NCBI GenBank assembly: GCA_027186245.1
Contig: CP114493.1
Coordinates: 7,013,501 to 7,077,500, forward strand
Direction: 5' to 3'
Source: Coriaria nepalensis
Lineage: Eukaryota > Streptophyta > Magnoliopsida > Cucurbitales > Coriariaceae
Length of the DNA: 64,000 nt
Shown: in pieces, positions 24,132 through 35,413 of the stretch
How positions within the stretch are numbered: position 1 is the stretch's first letter
Layout of the letters: each line of letters opens with the position of its first letter
Position numbers and translations under genes: made by a program
The notes under the pieces: generated by a model
The model's input: only the letters and a program-made list of their open reading frames with translations
The model's database searches: none
Told to the model about the DNA's origin: nothing

Positions 24132-27100
24132 TCAAAATTGATCGAAAGAACGAGGACTAATTAATGACTCTTCAAGTTCTCTAAATCCTCGGTATACCGC
24201 TTCTGTCTGGTTCTGTGGAAGGGGTAACCGACGAACTTCAGTCACGTATCTGTCATCAAGAGATACGGCCGTAAGATTCAAACTATTTAAGGACCACAGA
24301 TTTGTATTACAACATGCAGTTTAAGAAGCACTACCTGTTTGCGGCACTTGAGATCTTGTCTCGGACACCTTGGGTTACAATAGCTGTCTGGTCTCGTGAG
24401 AATGTCCCACCTAGAATTAGAGAAGCTCCAGTTGAGCTTGTACCCATTCTCTGTCCAAATAAGGACATTGCCCAGTCACGAAGTATTACTAGTACTGATC
24501 GGAGAAGACGTAGTCTGAGTTTGGGAGAAGGTAGAATAGCACCATTAGACAGCAATTGATCATAAGTGTTTAGCACTGGCTCAGTTGCACCCTTACAAGC
24601 AGCGAGAAGAGCTCTTGCCACATCTTCGTCTCCTACAGATTCAATTCCTGCTTCTAATCTCTCCTGCGAATGGATCACACATTAGATTCCATTACATGTG
24701 CTCAACTTCAATTCATTTTTTATTTTTTATTTTTTATTTTTTATTTTTTATTTTTTAAAAAAGGTACCAGTGCAGCCTTCTCAAGGTGAAGGCAGAGAGT
24801 CTCTAGGGGCAAACCGGCTCCATCACCAGGATAAATGCTGGAGCCAACCCTCTTCAGTACAGAGCAAGCTTCAGCAATGCCGCCCCTTGAAATAGCCTGG
24901 TCCACAAGTCTAGCACAAGTTTCTCTAATGATACTACTATCCGCATCACCAGAATAGTTTGCAAAGTATAACATCTCCAAACATATCTGCAACCAGAAGA
25001 GCAGAAACAAGAAATTCTGTAATGAAGTGGAGAGTCCAAAACCATATATCTTCTGATTATAAGATAAGAAAGAGTTAGTACCTCCCATAGCTCAAAAGGA
25101 ACAGCATAGTCATTATATAGTTGAGTTATGCTCTTTAGTTCTAGTGATAGCTCTTTGGCCTTTTGTCGTGCGGTATTGCCAATATTCGTGTCAGCTTCCA
25201 TGCTGTCTTGAAGGGTTCCATTTTGGTCAGGTTCAGATATGCTGGGTGACGCTTCTAACCTGGAAGCTATAGTCTCCAGCTCTTCCTTGATTTTCAACTG
25301 AAACCGAAGAACAGCAAGCTTCCCTTCAAGCAAATCTAGCAGCCCATCCAAAGCACCACGAGTAGAGCCTACCAGGCTGTCACTGCTACTTGCACTCTTT
25401 GCTTGAAGAACTGCATTGCTTAAGTACTGACACCTGCAAATATTATTGAAAATATAAGCACAAGGATTAAGCCTTCGACAACCTTGCTTAATTAAATATT
25501 TATGGAAATTGAATGAGAAGAATTTTCAACCTTTGTTCAAGAGATGGAGTATCTCCTGCATCAGTTGAGCGTGCATCAGCCAGTCTTAGCAGTACATGAG
25601 CCGCAAGGACATGCTGTCGCTTCATGACATAGTACCGAGCCAAGAGATCATAAAATTTTGCTTGAATAGATGGGATAGGTGAGCCGGACTGAACAACAGA
25701 AGAAGTCACTGATGTTAATGCTGAAACGACTCGAACCTACATGACACAACATAAACATAAGGACAAGTGAAAGCAGAGAAGAAAACATTGCAAAATCATA
25801 TGCAAACAGAAAAAAGATATCAATAGTAAACAAACCTCTTGCATAGGTTTAAGGCCAGCACACTTTAGAAAAGGCACCAAATCAGGACCTCCATACTCTA
25901 ACAACTCATTTTCAAGGCCCAAATCAATCATAGCCCGGTATAAGTAATCATGAAATATCCTGTCAGGCGATTGAACACCAAGCTGGACAATCTGAGATAT
26001 ATATTTCTTGCGTGATGCCTGGTCAAGGATAGACCCCGCAGCGGCAGGTCGAACAGGAGACCCAAATTCCCTCTTGGAAGCATCGCCTTTCAGAGACTGT
26101 ACAGCCCTTATAATGATCTCATAGCATTGTTCTCGCTGAGCAAGTGCATGTTCTCGGATAGCCGAATCAAGTTGATCATTGTAAGCATCACCAGCAGGGT
26201 CAAGGGTCTGTGCCTTTTGCAAAGGAAGGTGAACCACCGCCTCATAAAATCTGCAAAAACCCTTTTATTTTAGCTTTTAGACAATGGAATCAAACAAAAA
26301 TTCTGGCAGTAAACTGACCTTAAGTCCTCAAACCGCTTGCAGACAGTTCGCAAATCGGCAGATTCTGGAACTTTACTTAGGCAATTGAAGGCTTCTCTAG
26401 CCAAATTCTCCCTTTCTACAGTGTCTGGGGTCACAGCAGCTCTTTCCAGACACTCCACAGCTAAGAAAAACTTGTAATCAGACTCCTTGTAATAGCTTGG
26501 ACAACCCTCCCTTAACCGTCCACTAATATCATCTACTGTGCCCCTGCCATCAGAACCTGTATAATGCTGAAAAAATACATCCCCAAATAAAGAAATGTTA
26601 CAGCCTGGAAGGGTATTAAAAACACACACACACACTCGTATACAGCTGGTTTTACTCCAGGAATGATCTAAATTCAGTTACCTCCATCAGGGAAGAGATA
26701 AGCCGTGTAGCAAGACGGTCACCCTCCTCTGAACAAACAAGTTGGTTAAATGTCATTTGAACTAACCCCTCTTGTAGGGTAACATCGAACCCCTGAACCA
26801 AGCGTGTTATATGATGTTGAGAAAGAAGCTGAAGCAAGAATAGAGCCTCAGCAGATCTATGAAGCAGTTGCCTGACACATTCCATTGCCCTCACCTGCAG
26901 GACAAGCCAACATTTTGAGAAAAAAATATAAGTTAAGCTTTAGAGATTATAAATCTCTACTCAGAGCAACAGATTTAAAAAATACCTCCATGGCAGCCAA
27001 TTCAGCAGGACTATATGGCACTCTCTGCCTTTTATTAGAAGCTCCACCCCCGCTAGACTCCATATTTCGTGAGTAATTGCCAAATAAGTTTCTCACCATA

Positions 27101-29936
27101 CTCCGGTCACTAGCAGCTAATTCCTGACCACTTCCATAAAGGATAGAGCCGGTCACATCGCCTAAGCCAGCTACACAGCCATAAAGTCCTCTCCTCTGAT
27201 TCCTTCTAGACCTCAAAAACTTCTCTAGAGAACGAATTTTGTTTTCAAGGAGTCGCATAGCTCCAACAGAGAGTCTGCATATGACTACCCCATTTTCAAG
27301 TGAAGCATCTGTAGAACCTACTCCACCTTTTAAGACCATGACAGGAAGATCCCAAAGGGGATAGAGCAGTCTTGATGAGCACAAACAGAGCCCTTCATGT
27401 GCACCTGAAAACACAGGTTCGGCCTCCTGGACAACTTGCCCCATGCTAAAGCCACCAGCAGCAGTTCTTGTGTTTGACAAGGCACTACTGCCTTCAAGTT
27501 GTGGCATTCCTACTAGCCTAGGATCCTCAAAAGCTTCAGCTGCCTTCTCAGAAACAATGCTGGTTATAAGACTTTCAGCGTGAACTATCCTTGCAGCCAA
27601 CATCAAACACATAGCAGCTGCCTCACCGGCTCCAAAACGGCTGAAGAAATCTTCTAAAACTGATCTTGGTGAGTTAGACTCAAACAACCTCCTCAAAATG
27701 TCCACAGGCCTGTTGAAAACTATTTCCATCATGCCCATTGTACTAAATACTACGATTCTCCTCCTTGGCAATATATGTTGAGTAGAGAGATCACCTCTTG
27801 CCCACAGTTTTCCAGTTGCCTTTTCTTGGAACTCATCTGATATTTCAAATGTGCCAAATTCAATCTCTGCATATAAAGACTGCACAGCAGCTACAGTATC
27901 AGGTAAAGGTAAAGCATCTGCTACAAAAAGCATTCGGCCTTCAACTGGAAGGGAAGATACAGTTTCTCGTAAAGCACGAGAACTCCTCATAGTAGATCCA
28001 ACAGTACCAGAAAGAGTTGATTGTGATGTTGGATCCTTAGTCACAAGGAGAAGAGAGGACATAGTGGGCGGGGATGAATCGGAAAGGACAAGCATCCCAG
28101 AAGAATAGAATGCTGTTTCAACCTTCAGTGAGAGATCCTCATTCTGAGGTCTACCTGCAAGAGACATGGTACCAAAGGCAAGTCCTGCACTAACACCCAG
28201 AGGAGGGGAAGGCCTTGTTGCAACAACCTTTAAGCAGCTTGGCTTGTAATGGCTAGAACTAAATCCACTCAAATTGCCATTAGATGGAGAGGTGGTGAGA
28301 TACATTCTTTTTCCATCTGATAGAACTGCAACAAGGTGGAGCGATTTTGATTCCAATGTAGATAACGGTGAAATGAAAACAATAGATGGCTTTGCAGCTC
28401 GACTCGGAACTCTTGGTCCTGTTGACTGTCTATTCCCATACTGTCCATCCCTTTGATTGATAAGATTCTTTTCTTCTGCCACTTTCTTCAGTGGGCCTTC
28501 CCCATCTGGCCCCATAATGAAAACCTGAAGTTTCATTTCCTCTGTTCGTGCATACAAAATGTATCTTTCATTATCGAAAACCATTTCAATAATGGGGTCA
28601 ACAGCTCCAAACTTAAATACATTTGGAACGACCCATCTGAAACCAAGAAGCATATAAGTTAATGTAAAGCTCTTTTTCCAAATTTACGTGCTATATGTAA
28701 AGTCAATCCAGACACTATGCAACTCAAAAGATTTCCAGAAGATGTTAATGAACGTAAAGCTAAATCGTCTGTAAGACCATAAACAAATAGTAGAAAAATA
28801 TGGCACAAAATACCTGGACATAACACTTCCTAAACCAGCAGTAAGACAAACTTTACGACACCGCTTTTGCCAACCTGAACCAGATGAATAATGCAACTCA
28901 TAAATGTGACCATCACGGCCGGCCAGGAAAATACGACCCTTGTTAGTGCATGTAATACAAGTCATGGTGACTCCATCTGACGATATCGAATAATCCGGTA
29001 AAGGCTGAAGCGAAATATCCGTATATGGATCTAAACCATCACCACCTCTAGAACAGCATACTCCTACGAGAATTAACTGACAAGAAAAGACATAAGACTA
29101 AAACTAGAAATAAAATGTGAAACTATGCTGGTCAATCAAAACCAAGATTAAAAGTCTAATGCAAAGAAGAACAGCTCTAATGTGAGTGAGGAAAGCAGGA
29201 AAATCAGTACCTCCACTGGCGTTGCTAGAACTAGAAGATGCTGTATCGCTTCAACAAAAACACCTGGTTTAGATTTTGCAAGGCCAACAGCACAAATAGC
29301 TTGCTCTTCTCCACTATATTCTGGACATTGACCATCCCTAATGAAGGTAAAATAGTAGGAAAATACTGAAACCATGTGGAATCAAAGAGGGAAAATAACG
29401 GGACAATCAATCAAAACCAGATGGTGGAATTATGACCAAAAACATACTCACCACTTATCAAAGCGCCAAAGAAATAAAGAGTTATCAACTGAAGCCCAGG
29501 CTCTACGAATTTCTGGAAATATTCCACATAAAGCAGTTCCTTCGCCTCCAGCAGCATTATATCTTTCAACAAGCACTGGAGGCAACTCCCACGTATCAAC
29601 TACTTCGACCAATGGAGGCCACTGCAATCACCATAAACCATCACAATCAGCTCAGATTCAAAAACTACAATTTCACATCTAGTTATCTAACCTTTTCTGC
29701 ATTCTAGTCGAACAACCAAATTTTGTCGAACGGAAACCTAATCTCCTCCCAAATTCATGAAATTTCGAAATTTTTACCTCTCTTGGATGAGTAGAATACG
29801 GATGACTAGCGTATCTCGAAGCTTCGAGGGCTTCCTCAAGTTCAAGCTGAGATGAAATTTCTCGGCCAATGCGGTCGCTTATGATAAGACCAGCATTCAT
29901 CACATCACGAATCACAATTTCTTCTTCCCCCGACAT
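24132..29936 (-). CDS. NUP155: Nuclear pore complex protein NUP155
   Basis: Inner-ring scaffold nucleoporin linking the pore membrane coat to other inner-ring nucleoporins. Thirteen exons join in frame to 1489 residues, the normal plant length: 29778-29936, 29452-29621, 29211-29337, 28814-29076, 26986-28636, 26682-26894, 26319-26566, 25836-26250, 25531-25736, 25082-25433, 24768-24986, 24335-24663, 24132-24249. The N-terminal half (about 1-520) is the Nup155 beta-propeller, with SLFLWRFDKWDGQCPEYSG, GRIFLAGRDGHIYELHYSS and VFDNERYILYARTE. Exon 5 alone encodes 550 residues, including SPAELAAMEVFF. The C-terminal half is alpha-solenoid (QRNQRRGLYG, LLSQHHITRLVQGFDV, YYVMKRQHVLAAHVLLRLA) and ends YVTEVRRLPLPQNQTEAVY and so on. 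The start is the ATG of MSGEEEIVIRDVMNAG. A (TATTTTT)n tract abuts the acceptor side of exon 12's downstream intron at 24715-24756. Intact. Confidence 0.96.
24715..24756. repeat. Heptamer T/A repeat in a NUP155 intron
   Basis: Six copies of TATTTTT, in the intron between the 24768-24986 and 24335-24663 exons. On the coding strand it reads as an A-rich tract a few bases after the donor site. Confidence 0.95.
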
Positions 29937-30724
29937 ATCGCCCAAAAAATAAGAATAAAAACCCTAGAAAGCAGAATTGAAGTGGAAATGAAGATTGATT
30001 CAAACCCACCCCTTGAGGTAGTTGAACTGAAGCTGAAATCTCTATGCTTTCCCCTGCTTTTGCCTTACGAATCAGACACGTCGAAGAGAGAAGAGAGAGA
30101 AAGAGGAGAAGTAGAGGGAGACTGTAATTATAGGGTTTTGAGGGGGTTTTGTCAGTGGCGGGCAAATAATTTCACTTTTTTAAAAAAGCCGGGAAAAACC
30201 GATTTTGCATAGCGGTCCGGATGAACCGGGAGGCGGTTTTAAACGGATTAACTAACCATAGCATCACAGGATCAAAAGATACTTTAGACTAATCTTCATA
30301 ATATGCCAATTTAATTATAAGAGAATAAGGTACAGAAATTTAATATGATTCATAATCATAATATATAATAAATTTTCATAGATAATTTACGTTAATCTCA
30401 AGCATTAAAAATATTTATTTATAATTTAGAAATAGACTATAACTTAACAGATATAACTATATAAAGTAGACGAATCTAGAAGATTCTTCAAAAAAAAACT
30501 GCAAGATTCTAAATAACAGCAATACGAAGTATGAACATCCAAGAAGACATGTATCTTCAGCATTAGTTCAAGAATTATTGTTGATCCCAAGTCTCCAAAC
30601 TTACATCAAGTCTCCAGATCTATACGATAAGACATCCTAATTTATACATAACTATTTCATAGTAATGATCGGTTTAAATAGCAATCATTCGATCCGACGT
30701 GGAACCCACCGTCATCTATCCAAA
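29937..30724. promoter_or_regulatory. NUP155 leader/promoter and Sec14 gene 3' flank
   Basis: 29937 to about 30160 is the NUP155 5' leader (purine-rich GAGAGA tract at about 30090-30115 on the plus strand). 30240-30660 is AT-rich spacer. The stretch just before 30725 is the 3' UTR of the Sec14-like gene. No other gene seen. Confidence 0.45.
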
Positions 30725-31991
30725 TCATAGTCGGACGTCTTGGAGAGCAGTAAGCTTTGCTTGTCCGCCGTACTCTCTGGGCAAAACATCTTCGCCGACT
30801 TCCCTTACAAAAGAACTTCTTTCTTCCTCATTTGTGACAATAACAATCTGCATCATTTATGATAACTCTTTTATAAGCATCATTTGCTGTAACTAGCAAA
30901 AACAGTTCCTTGCACAACCATGTCAACCAAAAAAGGAAGAGTGAGGGGGGGGGGGACCTTTTCGAGTGTTGCCTTCTCGAGAAAACGAGAAACCATTCTC
31001 CAGACACTAACAAAGAATCGAGGCATGTTTAAGATGAAGCATGTCGCTAACCGTTCCGGGTAGTAAGCCTGCAATGAGCGCAAGTTGCTTAAGGCAGCAG
31101 CTAGATGGAATATTATTTTCCTTTTTTTTTTTTCATTTGTAATTAAATTGTGTTCTTTGTTCTACTTGCCTGTAAGAATTGAAATCCGGTGATTAACCCG
31201 CGTGCATCGATGTTTTTATATGAAATTTGCTGCAGGTCAAGAATTCCTATCAACTTCTCATCTCCAATTTCTGTCCCCTTGAAAGAGCTGAACAAGACAA
31301 AATTGCTCATTTCATGATCAAAATTGGAAAAAAAAAAGTTCGTAAAATGAGTTTTTTTTTTTTGGTTGAGGGGGTGGGGTTACCTTGCAATAGTCTTGTC
31401 CAGTACATGAACCACAAACTCTACACCAAAATGAGTCAATTATTTACAGTATATCTATTGCCACTTCACTCAGAAAGAAACAACAGAGTTCACTTATTTC
31501 TGTAAGTAGCTCTGATCGGATCAGATTTTCTCTTACAAAGCAAACACAGCAAAGTGAAAGTTAAAAATCCACCAGATTCGATATCCTACTTACTCTTGAA
31601 TTGGAGATGATCCTTGGAAGGGAAATGCTTGTTTGCTTTAACGATCATAACAGGATACTCCTTTTTTGACAGACCCTGCAAATAGATCTTCCTTGAATCC
31701 AGCTCGTCTCGAACCTCAGATTCAGCAACAGACCCATTTGGGATCAATGCAGCCCGCCATTTCTGCCACTGCACAAACATCTTAGCTGCCTTTTCTGGGT
31801 CCATAGATCTCGCAATCAAGAACCTCATCAATGTCGCCTCTCCAAAGTTCTACAAATCACACACCCCATGTTAAGACGAAAAGAGGGAGACATATTTAGG
31901 GATTTACTTCTGACTTTACCTCTGTAGAAGATTCAAGCTTCTGCACTGATTCTCTCATCTGGGTCAACGCCATTTCTTGGGCTTCCTCCAT
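30725..31991 (-). CDS. Short Sec14-like (CRAL-TRIO) lipid transfer protein
   Basis: Cytosolic or peripheral membrane protein expected to bind and exchange phosphatidylinositol or related lipids. Six exons give 238 residues: 31920-31991, 31594-31849, 31384-31420, 31170-31287, 30958-31068, 30725-30847. The N-terminal helical CRAL-TRIO-N part (FGEATLMRFLIARSMDPEKA) covers about residues 25-65; the lipid-binding domain runs to the end, with KFVVHVLDKTIA, GLITGFQFLQAYYPERL, FFVSVWRMVSRFLEKAT and REYGGQAKL. It is a stand-alone Sec14 without GOLD or nodulin extensions. The upstream of two in-frame ATGs was taken (MEEAQEMALTQM); the second, six codons later, is possible. The intron after the 31170-31287 exon has a GC donor (CAG then GCAAGT). 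Intact otherwise. Confidence 0.92.
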
Positions 31992-33422
31992 GAGTAGGGG
32001 ATTAAGCAATCTTCGAGCTGGCGCAGAAGGTGGAAGGGGGAGATGAGAGAATTTTAGTAGCGTTTACGGAACGGAACAGTGGATGCTTGCTCGCGCCAAC
32101 CATTTAGGTGACTTTTCAAAAGGACAGTTTTTTCGTTCTTCGTGTACGATTACGAGCGAGTGGTCTGCATGCATCAAGAGAAATACGGGGAACCCACTTG
32201 ACAGAAGGGCAAGATTCGACCTCTTTTTATATCTATTTTTTAAATAATATTTCAGTTATTTATTTTATTCTAAAAATTAAAAAACTGTTATATAATAAGA
32301 AAAAAAAACGTAAATCATTTAAAATATGATTAATTTATAAATTATACTCGACTATTTCTCGTTTTCATTTTCTTAATAGTTGCAGCTCTATTCTCTCTTT
32401 TTTTTTTTAATGTTGACGAATAACAATGGTTATTTACAATCGATTTGAATCTAAAATCTAGATAACGATATTTGATCTAAATATCTGAAATTTGAATATA
32501 AAATCTAAAAATCGGTATTCACTCTGAATATGAAATATAAATATCGATATTCAATTTGTAGTTTCCAGTCCAAACTGAGTTTCTGGTCTGAAATCTAAAA
32601 TATGATCAAGTTCCCAGTCTAGATTGGGTTTCTGGTCCATAGTTCTCAATCCATACCAAGTTCCCGGTCTAGAGTTCCTAGTCCAAATAAAGTCGAATGG
32701 TCAAATGATCAAAGGACATCTCACACAAATTAGAGTTGAATGGTCAAATGGTCGAAGGGTCAAAGATCAAAAGGTCTATGAGTCAAAGTGTCGAAGAGCA
32801 TCTCAGACCGATATCTCACATAATTCGAGTCTTTTTGAAAGGTCGAAGGGCGACATGTAAGATCTTGGTCTGTAAACCGAGATTACATGTCGGTCTGTGA
32901 TCGAAGGGTCAAAGGACATCTCACATAAATTAGAGTCGAATGGTCAAGGGGCATGTCTACAAACCGATATATGATCTTTTGATCTCAATTCAAAGTTTTC
33001 GGTCAAAATCAACATGTGATCTCGATCTGAGACTACAGATCGATAATTCTATCATTTTTCTGTCTTTTCTAGAGAACTCAGTGTGGACCATAAACCTAGA
33101 GACATTATATCATATTAGATCTTGTATGGGAAGGAATAAAAAATTCTCTAGGAAGGAAAATAAAGAACTCGGTCTGGGAAGAAATATGAAGAACTCGATC
33201 CAAAAAAGTAACTCGGTATGGGAAGGGAGAAATTAAACTCGTCTAAGAAAAGTAAAAAATCTCGATTTGGGAAGGGAGCTTAATTTGTAAAGGAATAAAT
33301 TGAACTCGATCTAGGAAAAGTAAAAAAATTTCGTCTGAGAAACTTTCGATTTAAATTGTGATAGACAGTCACTAGACTTAAGGTCCGATCATGGTCAAGT
33401 ATACCAACCCTAATGGGTCAGA
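31992..33422. other. Intergenic region with repeat-like GTC/TCAAA-rich DNA
   Basis: The first about 120 bases are the Sec14 gene leader. 32220-32560 is AT-rich. From about 32560 to 33350 the sequence is built of recurring short phrases: GGTCTAGA-type, TCGAATGGTCAAA, and TCAAAGGACATCTCACA at both 32708-32730 and 32908-32930. That is consistent with old satellite-like or transposon-derived DNA. No protein homology recognised. Confidence 0.45.
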
Positions 33423-34890
33423 TGTTGAAATGCTATGAAAGGTCATACTACTTACTAGCCGTTTGCTTGTTACACAATTGGTGATTATAATAAATTATAT
33501 TGATTGAATTGTAATCAAAGATCGGTGGTCTTAAATGAGTATTAATAGTCATTAATGAGCTTAATTATCTGTTTTTAATACGAATGATATAAATATATCC
33601 CAAAGGAACGAGAAAAGGGAAATTTTTTCACATCTCATCTCTAAATTTCCATAGGCTTCACTGTCTCTCCAAAAAATATAATTTGATTGTCAGAGATGTA
33701 TTGCCCAAAAAAAACCCTAGCGGCATTCTTTTGTTTTGCAGAAATTGATCCAATCAATATACTGTTAAAACTCGAACATAAATTTTTGCATCAATAGTTT
33801 AGTATCATATGTGGAAATGATACTTCTTTCGATTAATTCCGAAAAAAAAATTTTATGGAATACAACGGAGACAACAACCAACTTCAGCCAGAAATGGTTG
33901 GCGAATGGCTCCAAAGCATCCCTCTCATATCAGCCAGAGACCAAGGATGGGCCTCACCTCTTCTAAACATATGATCATCGTACCTTTGTTTTTCAGATAT
34001 GATCTAGGGGGTTAAATGTTATTACTTCACTAAGGCAGACCTCGAGGTCGGCCACCCTAGAATATACTTCATTCTCACCGAATAAGTCTAAGGTATTACC
34101 ATTATTAGAAGGTTGGTCGGTCAAACTAGGGCAAGTTTTAGGTTATGAAGCCATTATTTAATCAATTTGGTTAAATTTTCTCAAGGGACTCTAAAGTTAG
34201 GGAAAGTGCAAACATAAAAAACAAAGAAGAAAGAACGTAAAATGGATCAAAACTAAGATTAAAACCAAAAAATTGAAAGGAATGAGAACATGTGGGAAAA
34301 AATCTCGAAAAAAAGTTATTCAGGAAGAAAATTCCTTTTAACGATTTTTATGTAAAAGATGAACGAAAATGCAAACTAGAATCTGAGAAGAGGACGAATG
34401 GAATGAATAAGTGAATAGACAGGAGGTTGAAAACAAACGACGCCTAAGAACTCTAGAGGAAGAAAAGCAAAAATAAAGTATTCTCTTCTTTCTTTTCCGG
34501 TAAGACTAAAAAGAGTGGCAGTAAAAATAAAGAAGGTGAAAGGAACTAAGGGTGAACAAGTAAACATACTTATTTAAATAAATGCACACCATCATCAATT
34601 ATTCACTAGGATGACCTCAAAATTTTCGTATTGATTTCTACCGTGCCTCAGTCTATGTGAGGGGGCCGGTTGTTGAATCATTATTCACATTATGAGAGGT
34701 TTGATCACTTATTAGCTGTTTGATCGTTACACAATTAATGACCATAATAAATGATTTTGATTGAATGATAACCGAAAGTCGACAATCTCAAAAGAGTATT
34801 ACTAGTTATTAATGGACTTAATTGTCTACCATTAATATAAATAATATAAATATATTCCTAAAAAAAGTGAAAAAATGGACATTTTTATAT
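33423..34890. mobile_element. Degraded non-autonomous LTR (TRIM-like) element, tentative
   Basis: Two direct repeats of about 200 bases begin with TGTTGAA at 33423 and 34672. They share phrases in the same order: GTTACACAATT, ATAATAAAT, TTGATTGAAT, GAGTATTA, TTAATGG/AGCTTAATT and ATATAAATATAT, at roughly three quarters identity. A purine-rich AGGGGGCC block lies just before the second repeat, where a polypurine tract would sit. No gag or pol motif is visible in the roughly 900-base interior. The right repeat loses similarity after about 34890, so it is truncated or diverged. An alternative is a plain segmental duplication. Confidence 0.55.
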
Positions 34891-35413
34891 TTTATGAGTA
34901 ACCTGACATGTCACTCGATATTACGTCAGCATCAATTAAGTGGGGAAAAAAAACCCCCCGAGTAGTAAGATTTATCAAAAAAAAAAAAAAAGGAAAATGT
35001 GAACAAATAATTTGCATATTATTAATGATTTCTTTTTTTTTTTGGGCTCTGCCTGTCCAGCCGCGTTATCTTTCCTTTCTCTGTTTCCTCGCTCGCTTGC
35101 ACGCTGTCTGCACATTCAGCTCGGCTTTTGTTTCCTTTTCCGTCTCAATTGCGAGGACGAAACCCAATATTAGGGATTCGATCGTGATCTTTGCAAAAAT
35201 CTGTCTAATTTTGTCGCAGATCTGCATATAAGCCTACGCAATTCCAGTTCAGCTGCCGTCGTCTTGGCGCGCTAATTTAGGGATTCCTTCTTCAGACATC
35301 GCTCTATCCCAGTTTTTTTGCAAAGATTTGAGCATATATTGATGGTGAAGTTTCTGATCTTCGAGTAGGAAGACGGAGTTGCGAGGCTTTGTGGAGTGGT
35401 GGTCGTCGTTGCC
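34891..35413. promoter_or_regulatory. Promoter and 5' leader of the type-B ARR gene
   Basis: After A- and T-runs at 34978-35042 the base composition changes to a C/T-rich, moderately GC leader (about 35050-35400), as expected for a plant 5' UTR. No conserved element could be assigned with confidence. Confidence 0.4.
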
